A DNA stretch of 64,000 nucleotides from Mycolicibacter sp. MU0083. GTDB lineage: Bacteria > Actinomycetota > Actinomycetes > Mycobacteriales > Mycobacteriaceae. Shown here piece after piece: positions 27,357 through 38,204 of the stretch. Where the stretch lies: NCBI RefSeq assembly GCF_963378075.1, contig NZ_OY726394.1:3038001-3102000 (forward strand). The letters run 5' to 3'. Numbering within the stretch: position 1 is the first letter of the stretch; every line of letters begins with the position of its first letter. The position numbers and the translations under genes were made by a program. A model generated the notes under the pieces. The model was not told the DNA's origin, did not search any database, and saw only the letters and a program-made list of their open reading frames with translations.

Positions 27357-28166
27357 GTGCCTGTGACGGTACCGCTGGCAACACAGGCCGCGGCGGCGGT
27401 GGCCCGGCGCACCGGCGTCGGCAACCACGACGTGGCGATCGTGCTGGGTTCGGGTTGGGCGCCGGCGGTGGCCGCCCTCGGCACGGCAACGGCCACCATG
27501 CCGATGGCGGACCTGCCCGGCTTCAGTACGCCGACCGCGGCGGGCCACACCGGCGAACTGGTGTCGATGCAGATCGGTGCGCACCGGGTGCTGGTGCTGG
27601 TCGGGCGGATCCACGCCTACGAGGGTCATCCGCTCGACGACGTGGTGCGGCCGGTCCGCATGGCGGTGGCCGCCGGGGCCACCACCGTGGTGTTGACCAA
27701 CGCCGCCGGTGGACTGCGGGCCGGCTACGAGGTAGGCCAGCCGGTGCTGATCAGCGATCATCTGAACATGACCGGGCGCTCCCCGCTGCAGGGCGCGCAC
27801 TTCGTCGACATGGTCGACGCCTACACCCCGTCGCTGCGCGCCCTGGCCCTGCAGGTGGACCCGAGCCTGGCCGAGGGCGTCTACGCGGGCATGCCCGGAC
27901 CGCAGTACGAGACCCCCGCCGAGATCAGGATGCTGCGCACGCTCGGCGCCGACCTGGTGGGCATGTCGACGGTGCACGAGGCGATCGCGGCGCGGGCGGC
28001 CGGAGCCCAGGTGCTGGGCGTGTCCCTGGTGACCAATCTGGCCGCCGGGATCACCGGAGAGCCGCTCAGTCACGCCGAGGTGCTGGCCGCCGGCCGGGAG
28101 TCCGCGGGCCGGATGGGCGCCCTGCTGGCCGAGGTGATCGCGCGGCTACCCGTCCCCGCTCAGTAG
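27357..28166 (+). CDS. deoD: Purine nucleoside phosphorylase
   Basis: A 269-residue class II (trimeric) purine nucleoside phosphorylase. The phosphate-binding loop is VLGSGWAP, followed by [40 protein letters not shown] and [12 protein letters not shown]. It cleaves (deoxy)inosine and (deoxy)guanosine with phosphate to base and (deoxy)ribose-1-phosphate. GTG 27357 or GTG 27363 may be the start. The phosphomannomutase-type PmmB encoded nearby may interconvert the pentose phosphate, as proposed in mycobacteria. Confidence 0.93.
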   Translation: MPVTVPLATQAAAAVARRTGVGNHDVAIVLGSGWAPAVAALGTATATMPMADLPGFSTPTAAGHTGELVSMQIGAHRVLVLVGRIHAYEGHPLDDVVRPVRMAVAAGATTVVLTNAAGGLRAGYEVGQPVLISDHLNMTGRSPLQGAHFVDMVDAYTPSLRALALQVDPSLAEGVYAGMPGPQYETPAEIRMLRTLGADLVGMSTVHEAIAARAAGAQVLGVSLVTNLAAGITGEPLSHAEVLAAGRESAGRMGALLAEVIARLPVPAQ

Positions 28167-29614
28167 CCGACGCCCGAGCTGTGCCGCATCCGCGGCCACA
28201 TCGCCGCCCAACTGCCCCGCGGTTCGGTGCACCGATAGATCCTGGCGCCGCTCTCCCCGGTCCGTACACCGCTGGGGAACCTGATCGATGCCACGTAGTC
28301 GACCTGTTTCCAGTATTGGTTGAACAGCCGGACCGGGAATCGCCCGACGCACAACACGGTGTCGGCGTCGTCGTCCGGTGGCCCCCACTGGGCGTAGTTG
28401 CTGTCGCCGCTGACCACCGGGCGGTCGATCCCGGCGGCCGGCCCGAGAATCCGCAGTGCCGAGGCTTCGCCGTAGTTGCTGGTGAAGATCGGCGCCCCGT
28501 CGGGCAGCGTCGACGCCGCGTCGGCCACCTGATCGACGAACTGCTGCCAGCCGTAGGTCTCCATCGGGACGGGGTTGACCTTGCGCAGTGCGGTGGCGGT
28601 CGCCGGGGGCAGCACCGGTAGGCAGAACACGACCGCACCCAGGAACGACGCCACCAGCGCGGTCGCCCACCCCCACGGCCGCCGGTCGGGGTCCCCGCCT
28701 TCGATACGGACCGCACCGGCGGCGAAGAGCGCGGCCAGCACCGGACCCGCGTAGTAGCAACGCCCGCCGGTGGCCACGCACAGCACCAGCACCACCACCG
28801 GAACCACCAGGATCCAGCGGTGTTCGCGGCGTTCGTCCGACGCCAGCCAGCCGGCCCCGATCGCCCACAGCAGCACCAGCAGCGGCCCGGCGTACAACAG
28901 CAACAGCAACGGCAGCTGGGTCAACGACCCCCAGGGTCCGCCCATCCGCACCGACATCGCGTGCGCGAAGGTCATGTTCGGCCAGTCGTGCTGGGCGTTC
29001 CAGATCAGGTTCGGCACGGCCATGGCGACCGCCACCAGCCCGGCCAGCCACGGGCCTGCGCCGCGCAACGCGTCGCGCCGAAACACCACCAGGCCCACCG
29101 CGATGCCGACGAGCAGCAGCACCACGGTCTGTTTGGCCTCCAGGCCGATGCCGGCGACCACGCCGGCCGGCAGCCACGCCACCACGGTCGCCTTCCGCAG
29201 CGCCCGCGCCACCAACACCAGCACCGCGATCCAGATCAGCTGGTCGACGACGGTCGTCCCGAAGAACATGGCCGCACCCATGAACAGCGGGCTGGCCGCG
29301 ACCGCGGCGGCACTGATCGTCTGGGCGACCCGCCGGCCGCCGAACTCCGCGGCCAGCACCGCCGCCAGCACGATGCAGCCCAGGTGTATCGCGATCGCCA
29401 GTACCCGGAGGCCGGCCAGACCACCGAGGGCGGCGACCCGCGCCAGCAGTGGCACCAGCGGCGGATGGTCGAAGTATCCCCACGCCGGGTGCTGACCGCA
29501 GACCACGTAGTAGAACTCGTCGGGATGCCAGCCGTACCGCAGCGCGAACACTCCGTGCACCACGGCCGCGATGGCCGCCACGACGGCAACCGGCACGATT
29601 GTCGAGCGACTCAC
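28160..29614 (-). CDS. Membrane glycosyltransferase (GT-C, ArnT/GT39-like)
   Basis: A 484-residue polytopic protein with about ten hydrophobic helices. The first lumenal loop contains [20 protein letters not shown], the acidic motif expected of polyprenyl-phosphate-sugar-dependent GT-C enzymes; the C-terminal ~110 residues are a soluble domain. The start is GTG 29614 or 29620; the frame further upstream is not coding-like. The donor and acceptor are unknown. The stop overlaps deoD by 7 bp (convergent). Confidence 0.8.
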   Translation of the reverse strand: MSRSTIVPVAVVAAIAAVVHGVFALRYGWHPDEFYYVVCGQHPAWGYFDHPPLVPLLARVAALGGLAGLRVLAIAIHLGCIVLAAVLAAEFGGRRVAQTISAAAVAASPLFMGAAMFFGTTVVDQLIWIAVLVLVARALRKATVVAWLPAGVVAGIGLEAKQTVVLLLVGIAVGLVVFRRDALRGAGPWLAGLVAVAMAVPNLIWNAQHDWPNMTFAHAMSVRMGGPWGSLTQLPLLLLLYAGPLLVLLWAIGAGWLASDERREHRWILVVPVVVLVLCVATGGRCYYAGPVLAALFAAGAVRIEGGDPDRRPWGWATALVASFLGAVVFCLPVLPPATATALRKVNPVPMETYGWQQFVDQVADAASTLPDGAPIFTSNYGEASALRILGPAAGIDRPVVSGDSNYAQWGPPDDDADTVLCVGRFPVRLFNQYWKQVDYVASIRFPSGVRTGESGARIYRCTEPRGSWAAMWPRMRHSSGVGY

Positions 29615-29703
29615 CGGCACTCCATCGTCAGACCCGGCAGAAACGCCAGAATGGTAGCGCGTGGTGCGCGCTTCCGGACACACCGCTTGCCACAATCGAC
29701 GCT

Positions 29704-31314
29704 GTGAACCCCGAGCAGTGGATCGCCCACGACCCGGACCCGGTGACCGCCGCAGAACTCCGTGCGTGCAGCCCCGCCGAGTTGGCCGCCCGTTTCGCCG
29801 CACCGCTGCGGTTCGGCACCGCCGGGCTGCGCGGGCCGGTGCGGGGCGGGCCCGACGCGATGAATCTGGCGGTGGTACTGCGGGCCAGCTGGGCGGTGGC
29901 CCGGGTGCTGTCGGCACACCGGCGCCCGGGCTCCACGGTGGTGGTCGGTCGCGACGCGCGGCACGGTTCGGCGGAATTCGCCAAGGCCACCGCGGAAGTG
30001 CTCTGCGCCGCAGGCTTTTCGGTGGTGGCGCTTCCCGAACCGCTGCCGACGCCGGTGCTGGCGTTCGCAGTGCGCCATCTCGGTGCCGCCGCCGGCATCC
30101 AGATCACCGCCTCACACAACCCGGCGGCCGACAACGGTTACAAGGTGTACTTCGACGGCGGGATACAGATCGTGTCGCCGACCGACACCGAGATCGAGGC
30201 GGCGATGGCCGAGGCTCCCCCGGCCGACGCGATCGCCCGGCGCCCGGTCGCCCCGGCCGGCACCGAACTGGTGGCCCGTTACGTGGCGCAGGCGGCCGCG
30301 GTGCGGCGGAATCGCGGCCGGGTCACGGTGGCGCTGACCCCGCTGCACGGGGTCGGTGGCAAGACTGCGCTCGAGGCACTGCGTTCGGCGGGGTTCACCG
30401 ACATCCACACCGTGGCCGGTCAATTCGATCCGGACCCGGACTTCCCCACGGTGGCCTTCCCCAATCCGGAGGAGCCCGGCGCCACCGATGCGTTGTTGGC
30501 GTTGGCCGCCGAGGTCGACGCCGACGTGGCGATCGCCTTGGACCCCGATGCCGACCGGTGCGCCGTCGGCGTCCGCGGCACCGCGGGGTGGCGGATGCTC
30601 ACCGGCAACGAAACAGGTTGGCTGCTGGGCGATTATCTGTTGTCGCAGCTGCCGGCCGGTCGGGCGTCCGGCGCGGTGGTGGCCAGCAGTGTGGTGTCGT
30701 CGCGGATGCTGGCGCGCATCGCGCGGCGTTACGGGGCACGCCATGTGGAGACGTTGACCGGATTCAAGTGGTTGGCGCGTGCCGACGACGGGAGCCCCGG
30801 AGCCACGCTGGTCTACGCCTACGAGGAGGCGATCGGCTACTGCGTGAACCCGGATGCGGTGCGCGACAAGGACGGCATCAGCGCGGCGGTGCTGGCCTGT
30901 GATCTGGTGGCGGCGTTGCGGGCGAAAGGCGGTTCGGTGCCCGCCGCGCTGGACGATCTGGCCCGCCGGCACGGTGTCCACGTCACCGATGCGGTGACCC
31001 GGCGGGTCGCCGACCCCGCCGAGGCGGCCGCGGTGATGGCGCGGCTTCGCAGCGACCCGCCGAGTGCGCTGGCCGGATTCGCGGTCACCGTCACCGACCT
31101 GCTGCACCGGGACGGACCGGCCACCGATGCCTGCGAATTCACCGGCGAGCGCGACGGCACGACGGTACGGGTGGTGGTGCGGCCGTCGGGAACCGAACCG
31201 AAACTCAAGTGCTATCTCGAGGTCGCCCGGCCACCCGAGGGCGACCTCGCCGCGGACCGCGCGCAGGCCGTCGCGGTCTGTGCGGCGCTGGCCGATGCGG
31301 TCCGCGCCTGGTAG
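29704..31314 (+). CDS. pmmB: Phosphomannomutase/phosphoglucomutase PmmB
   Basis: A 536-residue alpha-D-phosphohexomutase, starting with GTG. The active-site phosphoserine loop is ITASHNPAADNGYKVY, the Mg loop is ALDPDADRCAVG, the sugar-binding loop includes TGFKWLAR and YEEAIGYC, and the phosphate-binding loop is VVRPSGTEPKLK. It moves phosphate between C1 and C6 (or C1 and C5 for pentoses). Its position between deoD and upp suggests processing of nucleoside-derived ribose phosphates. Confidence 0.94.
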   Translation: MNPEQWIAHDPDPVTAAELRACSPAELAARFAAPLRFGTAGLRGPVRGGPDAMNLAVVLRASWAVARVLSAHRRPGSTVVVGRDARHGSAEFAKATAEVLCAAGFSVVALPEPLPTPVLAFAVRHLGAAAGIQITASHNPAADNGYKVYFDGGIQIVSPTDTEIEAAMAEAPPADAIARRPVAPAGTELVARYVAQAAAVRRNRGRVTVALTPLHGVGGKTALEALRSAGFTDIHTVAGQFDPDPDFPTVAFPNPEEPGATDALLALAAEVDADVAIALDPDADRCAVGVRGTAGWRMLTGNETGWLLGDYLLSQLPAGRASGAVVASSVVSSRMLARIARRYGARHVETLTGFKWLARADDGSPGATLVYAYEEAIGYCVNPDAVRDKDGISAAVLACDLVAALRAKGGSVPAALDDLARRHGVHVTDAVTRRVADPAEAAAVMARLRSDPPSALAGFAVTVTDLLHRDGPATDACEFTGERDGTTVRVVVRPSGTEPKLKCYLEVARPPEGDLAADRAQAVAVCAALADAVRAW

Positions 31315-31315
31315 C

Positions 31316-31939
31316 TCAGCGCGGCCCGAATTGGCGGTCCCCGGCGTCGCCGAGGCCCGGCACGATATAGGCGTCCGCGTCCAGGCCGTCGTCGACGGCG
31401 GCGGTGATCAACCGGACTTCCGGCGCGGCCTTCGTCAGTGCCGCAACACCTTCCGGTGCGGCCACCACACACAGCACGGTGATGTCGGCGGCGCCGCGGT
31501 CGATAAGCAGTCCCAGGGTGTGCACCAGCGAGCCACCGGTGGCCAGCATCGGATCGAGCACCAGCACCGGCCGGCCGCTCAGATCGGCCGGCAGCGACGC
31601 CAGATACGGGACCGGCTGGTGAGAGGTCTCGTCGCGTGCCACGCCGACGAAGCCGACCTGCGCTTCGGGGATCAGGCTGTGTGCGGCCTCGACCATGCCC
31701 AGTCCGGCGCGCAGCACCGGCACCAGCAGCGGCGGTGCCGCCAGTCGCGCGCCGACGGTGTCGGTCAGCGGGGTGCGCACCGGTACGGCTTCGCGGGGTG
31801 CTTCGCGGGTGGCCTCGTAGACCAGCATCCAGGTCAGATCGCGCAGGGCCGCCCGGAACACCGCGTTGTCGCTGCACCGGTCGCGCAGCGTGGTCAACCG
31901 TGCCGCGGCCAGCGGATGGTCGACGATGCGCACGTTCAT
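31316..31939 (-). CDS. upp: Uracil phosphoribosyltransferase
   Basis: A 207-residue type I phosphoribosyltransferase. The PRPP loop is [16 protein letters not shown], the uracil-binding C-terminus is [15 protein letters not shown], and [11 protein letters not shown] is conserved. It makes UMP from uracil and PRPP. The ATG at 31939 is chosen; an upstream ATG at 31957 adds six residues and overlaps the preceding gene's stop. Confidence 0.95.
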   Translation of the reverse strand: MNVRIVDHPLAAARLTTLRDRCSDNAVFRAALRDLTWMLVYEATREAPREAVPVRTPLTDTVGARLAAPPLLVPVLRAGLGMVEAAHSLIPEAQVGFVGVARDETSHQPVPYLASLPADLSGRPVLVLDPMLATGGSLVHTLGLLIDRGAADITVLCVVAAPEGVAALTKAAPEVRLITAAVDDGLDADAYIVPGLGDAGDRQFGPR

Positions 31940-31953
31940 GCCCGGAACCCTAG

Positions 31954-33294
31954 TCATGCACCCAGTGCGTTGAGGATCTCGAAGAACACCGCGCCGGTCT
32001 CCAGCACCGGCGCCAGCGAGATCAGCGGTTCGCCGTTGAACACCGCGTCGGGTCCCAGCCACGCGGCGACGTCCAGTGACTCGGCCACCTGCTGCCAGGC
32101 GTCCAGCAGATAGGCGTCCACCGCGTTGGTGAGCCGGTAACCGGTCAGCAGCACGTCGACCAGATCGGTCGGCAACGGATCCCATCCGGCGAACCCCAGT
32201 AGGTCGTTGACCGGGTCGACGACGGTGTGCACGGCGGCGTACTGCAGGCCGGCGAACATCTGCAGGGGATCCATCCGCAGCACGAATCCGGCCACATCGG
32301 AACCGTCGGCCAATTCCCCGCTCGCGGTGACCGCCCACGGCCCCACGGCATCGGTGCCGTTGATCCCGACGAACGGGTTGCCCGGGTTGCCGTAGCCCCA
32401 GTCGACGATCAGGGTCAGCATCGGCGCCAGGGCGTCGGCGATGACCTTGCCGACGTCGCCGAGTTGGTACAGCGGCCACAGCAGCGGCAGCGGCTGGGGA
32501 ATCAGGTAGAAGTCGGTGTCACCGATGCGGCCCAGGTCGACGGTGTCGGCCAGGTTGTCGAAGTCGGCGTAGGAGAAATGCACCGTCGCGGTCCCGATCA
32601 GGGCGTTGACCATGGCGAGCAGGTTGGCGGGGTCCTGCGGAAAGTTGGCCAGGCCGTCGTAGGCGCCGGTGTAGATGTCGGTGTCGAACCCGCTGGTCGG
32701 GGTCGGCCCGATGCTCAACGGGATGCCCAGGAACGGCAGGTGCACCGGCTGGTCGCCCCACAGCGGATAGGCCGGGAAGCGGGTCAGAACGCCGCCGAGC
32801 GGGTTGCTGGGGTTGCCGACCAGCACGAAGTGCAGGGCGTCGAGGTCGTAACCGGAGCCCGGCCCGGCGGCCAGCAGGTCGATCATCTCCTGGGTGGAGA
32901 TGGTGGCGCTCTGCGAGTAGCCGAACACCGTGACGCTCGAACCGTCGCTCAGTTGCGGGGCCAGCGCGGCGTGCAGGATCTCCACGCCGCGGGCCACCGA
33001 CTCGGCGAACGTCAGATAGGGATTGGGCGGGGGCAGGCAGACCAGCGGGCAGAACTGCTCGGGGGTGACCAAACCCTGGAAATGATGGTCGGGAAACATC
33101 GGCTGACCGGGGAACCACGGCACGGCGGACGGCAGGTACCGGACCGTCACGTCGTCGAGGTAGTCACCGACGCTGGGGTCGGGGATGCTGGTCGGCCCCA
33201 TGATCCAGCCGTCGTCGGCGGCTGCCGTGCCGGGCCCGACCGTCAGCACCGATACCGCGAGCAGGAGGGCACCCAGGGGGTGCGTGCGGCGCAT
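31954..33294 (-). CDS. PE-PPE-domain serine hydrolase, secreted (copy 1)
   Basis: A 446-residue protein with a signal peptide (cleavage near AAADD, residue 27) directly joined to a PE-PPE (PF08237) alpha/beta-hydrolase domain. The nucleophile motif is [10 protein letters not shown] near residue 126. Unlike classic PE or PPE family members it has no N-terminal PE or PPE domain. It lies 3 bp after its paralog, so the two are co-transcribed. An esterase role on envelope lipids is inferred from the family. Confidence 0.85.
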   Translation of the reverse strand: MRRTHPLGALLLAVSVLTVGPGTAAADDGWIMGPTSIPDPSVGDYLDDVTVRYLPSAVPWFPGQPMFPDHHFQGLVTPEQFCPLVCLPPPNPYLTFAESVARGVEILHAALAPQLSDGSSVTVFGYSQSATISTQEMIDLLAAGPGSGYDLDALHFVLVGNPSNPLGGVLTRFPAYPLWGDQPVHLPFLGIPLSIGPTPTSGFDTDIYTGAYDGLANFPQDPANLLAMVNALIGTATVHFSYADFDNLADTVDLGRIGDTDFYLIPQPLPLLWPLYQLGDVGKVIADALAPMLTLIVDWGYGNPGNPFVGINGTDAVGPWAVTASGELADGSDVAGFVLRMDPLQMFAGLQYAAVHTVVDPVNDLLGFAGWDPLPTDLVDVLLTGYRLTNAVDAYLLDAWQQVAESLDVAAWLGPDAVFNGEPLISLAPVLETGAVFFEILNALGA

Positions 33295-33297
33295 CGG

Positions 33298-34722
33298 TCA
33301 GGAGTCGAGGTAGCCGGCGAGGCTGAAGCCGACCCCGATCAGGTCCAGCAGCGGCTGCGCGGACAGCAGCGGCGCGCCGTTGAAGACGGCGTCGGGCCCG
33401 AGCACGTCGAGCAGGTCCCACTCGGTCGCCAGGTCGTGCCACCCGGTGAGCAGCATCTGGTCGATGTCGAGCGTGAAGTGATAGCCGGTCAGCAGCGCGT
33501 CGACGAAATCCTGGGACAACGGGTCCTGGCCGGCGAAGCCGAGCAGGTCGTTGATCGGGTCGACGAGGGTGTGCACGGCGGCGTACTGCAGCCCGGCCAG
33601 CATCTGCAGGGGGTCCATCCGGAGCAGGAATCCGGCGGCATCGGTGTCGTGGGACAGTTGGCCGGTCGCGGTGACCGCCCAGGCCCCGGCGGCCCCGATC
33701 GGGTCGACGCCGTCGACGCTGATGCCGGCGTCGGGGGCTCCGGGGTTGCCGTAGGACCAGTCGATGTAGAGCTTGAGCAGCGGGGTCAGGGCGTCGCCGA
33801 GGACCTTGCCGAAGTCGCCCAGGCCGTAGACGGGTCCGAGGATGGGCAGCTGCTCGGGCAGCATGTAGTAGTCGGTGTTGCCGATCGAGCCGAGCTCGAT
33901 GACGTTGGCGAGGTTGTCCTGGAAGTAGGAGTTGTGCACCGCGCCGATCCCCATCAGGGCGTTGATGACGGCCAGCAGGTTGGTGGGGTCCTGCGGGAAC
34001 ACCGCCCAGCCGTCGTACTCGGTGGCGTAGACGTCGGTGGTGAACGGGCCGGTCGGAGTCGACTCGATGCCCATCGGGATGTTCAGGAACGGGATGCGTT
34101 GCATGTCCCCGTCGAATCCGTCCGGGAAGTGCAGTCGGGTCAGGATGCCGCTGATCGGGTTGTTCGGCGCGCCGATCAGCACGAAGTGCAGGTTGTCCGG
34201 GTCGAAACCAAGACTGTCGCCGCTCGGATCCCCGGCGAGCAGGTCGTGCATGGCCAGGGTGGCGATCACCGAGCTCTGGGAGAAGCCGAACACCGTGACG
34301 TCGTCGCCTGCTTCCAGCTGCGGCAGGATCGCGGCCTGCAGGTTGGCCAGCCCCTGCGCCAGCGACTCGCCGAAGTCCACCTGCGGCACCGGCAGCGGCT
34401 GGCAGACGATCGGGCAGAACTGTTCCGGGGTGACCAGCCCGTTGAGCTCATAGCCCGGGTAGGTCGTCTGGCCGGGGAACCACGGGGTGGCCGGTTGCAG
34501 GTAGTAGTCCCGCACCAGGTCCATGTAGTCACCGATCGTCGGGTCGGCGGTACCGGTGCCGGTCATGATCCAGCTCTCGCTGCCCAGCAGCGCCAGATCG
34601 CGGCCGACCGCGGTGAGCAGTTTCTCCGCCGGTACTGCGGCCGCGGGAATCAGCGGCGACGCGGCAGCGATCAGCACGGCCGACAATCCCGCCCCCAACG
34701 GATGCATTCGCTTGATCCCCAT
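33298..34722 (-). CDS. PE-PPE-domain serine hydrolase, secreted (copy 2)
   Basis: A 474-residue paralog of the downstream gene, with a GAGGAGG ribosome site. A signal peptide (residues 7-30) precedes a PE-PPE domain with the nucleophile in VFGFSQSSVIATLAM. The pair shares [21 protein letters not shown](L/F)[10 protein letters not shown] and PDAVFNG. The N-terminus includes an extra helix (AEKLLTAVGRDLALL). It is the first gene of the two-gene unit; an AT-rich 250-bp region upstream should hold the promoter. Confidence 0.85.
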   Translation of the reverse strand: MGIKRMHPLGAGLSAVLIAAASPLIPAAAVPAEKLLTAVGRDLALLGSESWIMTGTGTADPTIGDYMDLVRDYYLQPATPWFPGQTTYPGYELNGLVTPEQFCPIVCQPLPVPQVDFGESLAQGLANLQAAILPQLEAGDDVTVFGFSQSSVIATLAMHDLLAGDPSGDSLGFDPDNLHFVLIGAPNNPISGILTRLHFPDGFDGDMQRIPFLNIPMGIESTPTGPFTTDVYATEYDGWAVFPQDPTNLLAVINALMGIGAVHNSYFQDNLANVIELGSIGNTDYYMLPEQLPILGPVYGLGDFGKVLGDALTPLLKLYIDWSYGNPGAPDAGISVDGVDPIGAAGAWAVTATGQLSHDTDAAGFLLRMDPLQMLAGLQYAAVHTLVDPINDLLGFAGQDPLSQDFVDALLTGYHFTLDIDQMLLTGWHDLATEWDLLDVLGPDAVFNGAPLLSAQPLLDLIGVGFSLAGYLDS

Positions 34723-34971
34723 CGCAGACCTCCTCGGCCGTACCGAAATTCCTCCGGCTAATTTTTGCCTCCGCCTGACAGGGTCACATTAATCTATTAG
34801 GCGAAATTCAGTGTCGACTTTCTTTCAGATAACAACCGTTGTCAAATTGGAGTGCCTCGCGCACCGCACGACGCCGTTCGCCGGACTTCGCCGCCCCGGG
34901 CACGCGCCGAACCGCCGGGCTATCGACGCCCTTGAGCCGGGCCGCGGACGACCGCCGTTATTCTGTGCGCC

Positions 34972-36240
34972 ATGGCAGCTGACCTCGTTCCGATCCGCCT
35001 CGAGTTGACCGCGGGCGACCGCTACACCCTGTGGGCACCGAGTTGGCGTGACTCCGGTGACGAGTGGCAGGCGTTCCTGGGCAAGGACGACGACCTCTAC
35101 GCCTTCGAGTCCGCCGCCGAACTGGCCGCATTCGTCCGGAGCAGCACCGACAACGACCTGGCCGATCACCCCAGCTGGGCGCGGCTGGTCGAGGCCAACG
35201 CCCACCGGCTCGACCCGGCCCCCGACGACCGCTACGACCTGATCGCGGTCGAGGAACTGCTGCTGCAGAAGCCCACCGCGACGTCCGTCGACGCGCTGGC
35301 CCGCGCGCTGGAGATCGTCTCGGCGATCGGGTCGGTGTGCGACCTGCCGGCGGTGACGAAATTCTTCAACGGCAACCCCAACCTGGGCTGGCTGACCGGC
35401 GGTGTGGACAACTTCACCGGCCGGGCCGGCCGCAAGCGCTGGGAGGCGATCGCGCAGATCATCGGCCGTAGCTGGAGCAGCGCGCTGGCCGCGATCGAAG
35501 AGATCGTCACCACCCCCGAGGTCGACGCCGCGGCGGTGTCGCGGGCCGCCGACGAGCTCGCCGGACCGGCACCCGCCGAACCGGAGCCCATCGCCGAGGA
35601 CACCGACGGCGCCGACGCCGCGGGCGATGACGAGACCGCCGTCGCCGCCGCCGGCGAGCGCGCCGCGGGCGACCGGGTCGTTCTCGGCGGTGACGCCAAC
35701 TTCTGGGCCAAGGTGGGCATCGACCCGATCCGCATCATCACCGACAACGGGACGTTCTTCACCCTGCGCTGCTACCTCGGCGACAACCCGGTGTTCCTGG
35801 GCCGCAACGGCCGGATCAGCGTGTTCGGTTCCGAACGGGCGCTGGCCCGCTATCTGGCCGACGAACACGACCACGACCTGTCCGACCTGAGCACCTACGA
35901 CGACATCCGGACCGCCGCCAACGACGGTTCGCTGTCGATCGACATCACCGACGACAACGTCTACGTGCTGTCCGGGATGACCGACGACCTCACCGACGGG
36001 CCCACCGCGGTGGACCGTGAGCAGCTGGAACTGGCCGTGGAGTTCCTGCAGGACGTGGGCACCTACGCCGAGGACGGCGTGGTCGCCGATGCGCTGCAAC
36101 CGGACCGCCCGCTGGGCCGGATGGTCAGCTACGTGCTGGATCGGGAGTCGGTTTCCGAGCCGCAGCGCCCGTACGCTCCGGTGGTCAAGGAATGGGAACA
36201 GCTCGAGCAGTTCGTGCAGTCGCGGCTTCGGCGCGAATAG
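34972..36240 (+). CDS. Conserved mycobacterial protein, Rv3311 ortholog
   Basis: A 422-residue soluble acidic protein of unknown function that matches Rv3311 along its whole length. Two halves are joined by an acidic Ala/Glu/Asp-rich linker (about residues 190-240). Recognisable conserved blocks are RYTLWAPSWRDSGDEW, NGNPNLGWLTGG and NGRISVFGSERALARYLADE; the latter and LGKDDDLYAFESAAELAAF look like distant repeats of one module. No signal peptide or catalytic motif is seen. Confidence 0.88.
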   Translation: MAADLVPIRLELTAGDRYTLWAPSWRDSGDEWQAFLGKDDDLYAFESAAELAAFVRSSTDNDLADHPSWARLVEANAHRLDPAPDDRYDLIAVEELLLQKPTATSVDALARALEIVSAIGSVCDLPAVTKFFNGNPNLGWLTGGVDNFTGRAGRKRWEAIAQIIGRSWSSALAAIEEIVTTPEVDAAAVSRAADELAGPAPAEPEPIAEDTDGADAAGDDETAVAAAGERAAGDRVVLGGDANFWAKVGIDPIRIITDNGTFFTLRCYLGDNPVFLGRNGRISVFGSERALARYLADEHDHDLSDLSTYDDIRTAANDGSLSIDITDDNVYVLSGMTDDLTDGPTAVDREQLELAVEFLQDVGTYAEDGVVADALQPDRPLGRMVSYVLDRESVSEPQRPYAPVVKEWEQLEQFVQSRLRRE

Positions 36241-36456
36241 CGTCTTCCACCCCTCGCACCGTCCGTCCGCCCATGTAGACCGGCGGAACAGCACCGCGTC
36301 CGACGTGGTCGGTACCGCGGAAATTCACCGGAATTGCGGCCATTATTTGCCCGATTTCATTGCCGCGTGCGCCAAATCCCGGATAACATCTGGCGCGATA
36401 GCACTCGGGCCGGTCCGTGTTGTTTGCGGGGCCCTTCCAATTCGAAAGGACTACAC

Positions 36457-37041
36457 ATGCGCAAGGCAACACAGCGGGCCGCAGCAGTATCCGCCGCAGT
36501 TTTGGGGGTCGCACTTATCGGCACGGGTTGCAGCGGCGAAGCCAAGGAGAAGACCAACGACGCCCTCAGCTCGGCCAGCTCGGTTGCCTCGCAGGCCAGC
36601 TCGGTTGCGTCTTCGGCCAGCTCGGCGATCTCGTCGGCGGTCACCGCCCCCGACGAGGAAGGCGCCGCCAGCTCCACGGTGATGACCGGTGAGGACGGCA
36701 AGGAGTACACCGTCTCCGGCGCCATCCTGGCCAAGCTGGACTCGCTGGACGCCACCGCCAAGCAGGACCTGGGCGAGCCGATCGCCGCTGAGCAGAAGAA
36801 CCCCGACGGCGGCACCTACCAGCAGTTCGACGGCGGTGTCATCGTCCACACCACCCGTTCGTACGTGGTGTGGGGCAAGATCCGCGACAAGTGGAACGAG
36901 CTGGGCGGCTCGCAGGGCAAGCTCGGCTACCCGACCAGCGACGAGACCACCAACGCCGACGGTGCCAAGCAGAGCACCTTCGAGCACGGCATCATCACCT
37001 GGAAGGACGGCGACACCGAGGCCACCGTCACCGAGCACTGA
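36457..37041 (+). CDS. LGFP-repeat lipoprotein
   Basis: A 194-residue protein started at ATG 36457 behind AAAGGA. A lipoprotein-like signal ends at Cys25 (GTGCSG), although the lipobox is atypical. Residues 35-63 are a Ser/Ala/Val-rich repeat (SSASSVASQASSVASSASSA). The C-terminal half has LGFP-type repeats (LGEPIAAEQ, GKLGYPTSDE) ending in GIITWKDG; LGFP repeats are associated with the cell wall in actinobacteria. It is probably anchored outside the membrane. A strong terminator follows. Confidence 0.8.
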   Translation: MRKATQRAAAVSAAVLGVALIGTGCSGEAKEKTNDALSSASSVASQASSVASSASSAISSAVTAPDEEGAASSTVMTGEDGKEYTVSGAILAKLDSLDATAKQDLGEPIAAEQKNPDGGTYQQFDGGVIVHTTRSYVVWGKIRDKWNELGGSQGKLGYPTSDETTNADGAKQSTFEHGIITWKDGDTEATVTEH

Positions 37042-37052
37042 CCTCCCTCCGG

Positions 37053-37086
37053 AAGCCGGGCGATCGCAACCGCGATCGCCCGGCTT
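37053..37086. terminator. Perfect 15-bp hairpin terminator (LGFP gene and add)
   Basis: AAGCCGGGCGATCGC and GCGATCGCCCGGCTT pair around a 4-base loop (AACC) between the convergent LGFP and add genes, so it can act in both directions. Confidence 0.75.
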
Positions 37087-37108
37087 TCGCCGTTCCGGGG
37101 GCGGGTTG

Positions 37109-38197
37109 TCAGCCGATCAGCGCCGCATAACGCGGTTTGATCACCTCTTCGATGATCTCCACCCGCTGATCGAACGGGATGAACGCCGATTTCATCGCGT
37201 TGACGGTGAACCGCTGCAGATCGGCCCAGCCGTAGTCGAACGTCTCGGCCAGCACCGCCATCTCATCGGTCATGGTGGTGTCGCTCATCAGCCGGTTGTC
37301 GGTGTTGACCGTCACCCGCAGCCGGGCCCGGGCCAGCAGGTCGAACGGGTGCTCGGCGATGCTGCCGACGGCACCGGTCTGCACGTTCGAGCTCGGGCAC
37401 AGCTCCAGCGGCACCCGCTTGTCGCGCAGGATCGCGGCCAGCCGGCCCAACCGCACGGTCCCGTCGTCGCCGACGGTGATGTCGTCGGTGATCCGCACCC
37501 CGTGCCCGAGCCGGTCGGCGCCGCAGAACGCGATCGCCTCGTGGATCGACGGCAGCCCGAACGCCTCGCCGGCGTGGATGGTGAACCGGGCGTTGTGGTC
37601 TCGCATGTATTCGAATGCGTCCAGGTGCCGGCTGGGCGGGTAGCCGGCTTCGGCGCCGGCGATGTCGAAACCGACCACTCCCTTGTCACGGAACCGGATG
37701 GCCAACTCGGCGATCTCCCGCGACAGCGCGGCATGGCGCATCGCGGTGACCAGGCAGCGCACCACGATGGGCCGGCCGGCCGCGGCGGCCTCGCGTTCCC
37801 CGGCGGCGAATCCGGCCAGCACCGCGTCGGTGACCTCGTCGAAGGACAGGCCGCCTTCGATGTGCAGTTCCGGCGCGAACCGCACCTCGGCGTAGACCAC
37901 GGTGTCGGCGGCCAGATCCGCCACGCATTCGGCCGCGACGCGATACAGCGCCTCGGGGGTCTGCATGACCGCCACGGTGTGGCTGAACGGTTCCAGATAG
38001 CGCTCCAGCGAGCCGCTGTGCGAGCGGGTCCGAAACCAGGTGGCCAGCTCCTCGGGATCGGTGGCGGGCAGGCCGTCGTAGCCGACCTGTCCGGCGATGT
38101 CGACGACGGTGGCCGGGCGGAGCCCCCCGTCGAGGTGATCGTGCAGCAGGGCTTTGGGGACCGCACGGATGGTCTCCCGGTTGACCGGTGTGCTCAT
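37109..38197 (-). CDS. add: Adenosine deaminase
   Basis: A 362-residue zinc enzyme of the TIM-barrel deaminase family. Metal and catalytic sites are [13 protein letters not shown] (HxH), TIHAGEAFG (His and catalytic Glu), LGHGVRI and [10 protein letters not shown], with VNTDNR near the end. It converts (deoxy)adenosine to (deoxy)inosine, feeding deoD. It follows deoA with a 7-bp gap, forming the cdd-deoA-add operon. Confidence 0.95.
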   Translation of the reverse strand: MSTPVNRETIRAVPKALLHDHLDGGLRPATVVDIAGQVGYDGLPATDPEELATWFRTRSHSGSLERYLEPFSHTVAVMQTPEALYRVAAECVADLAADTVVYAEVRFAPELHIEGGLSFDEVTDAVLAGFAAGEREAAAAGRPIVVRCLVTAMRHAALSREIAELAIRFRDKGVVGFDIAGAEAGYPPSRHLDAFEYMRDHNARFTIHAGEAFGLPSIHEAIAFCGADRLGHGVRITDDITVGDDGTVRLGRLAAILRDKRVPLELCPSSNVQTGAVGSIAEHPFDLLARARLRVTVNTDNRLMSDTTMTDEMAVLAETFDYGWADLQRFTVNAMKSAFIPFDQRVEIIEEVIKPRYAALIG

Positions 38198-38204
38198 GGC
38201 TTCA

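Noticed and set aside
26228..28621. 797-codon plus-strand frame
   Set aside because: It covers the amidohydrolase antisense, deoD in the wrong frame and the glycosyltransferase antisense; composition is that of a shadow.
32227..34761. 844-codon plus-strand frame
   Set aside because: It is antisense to the two PE-PPE-domain genes, which have signal peptides, ribosome sites and motifs.
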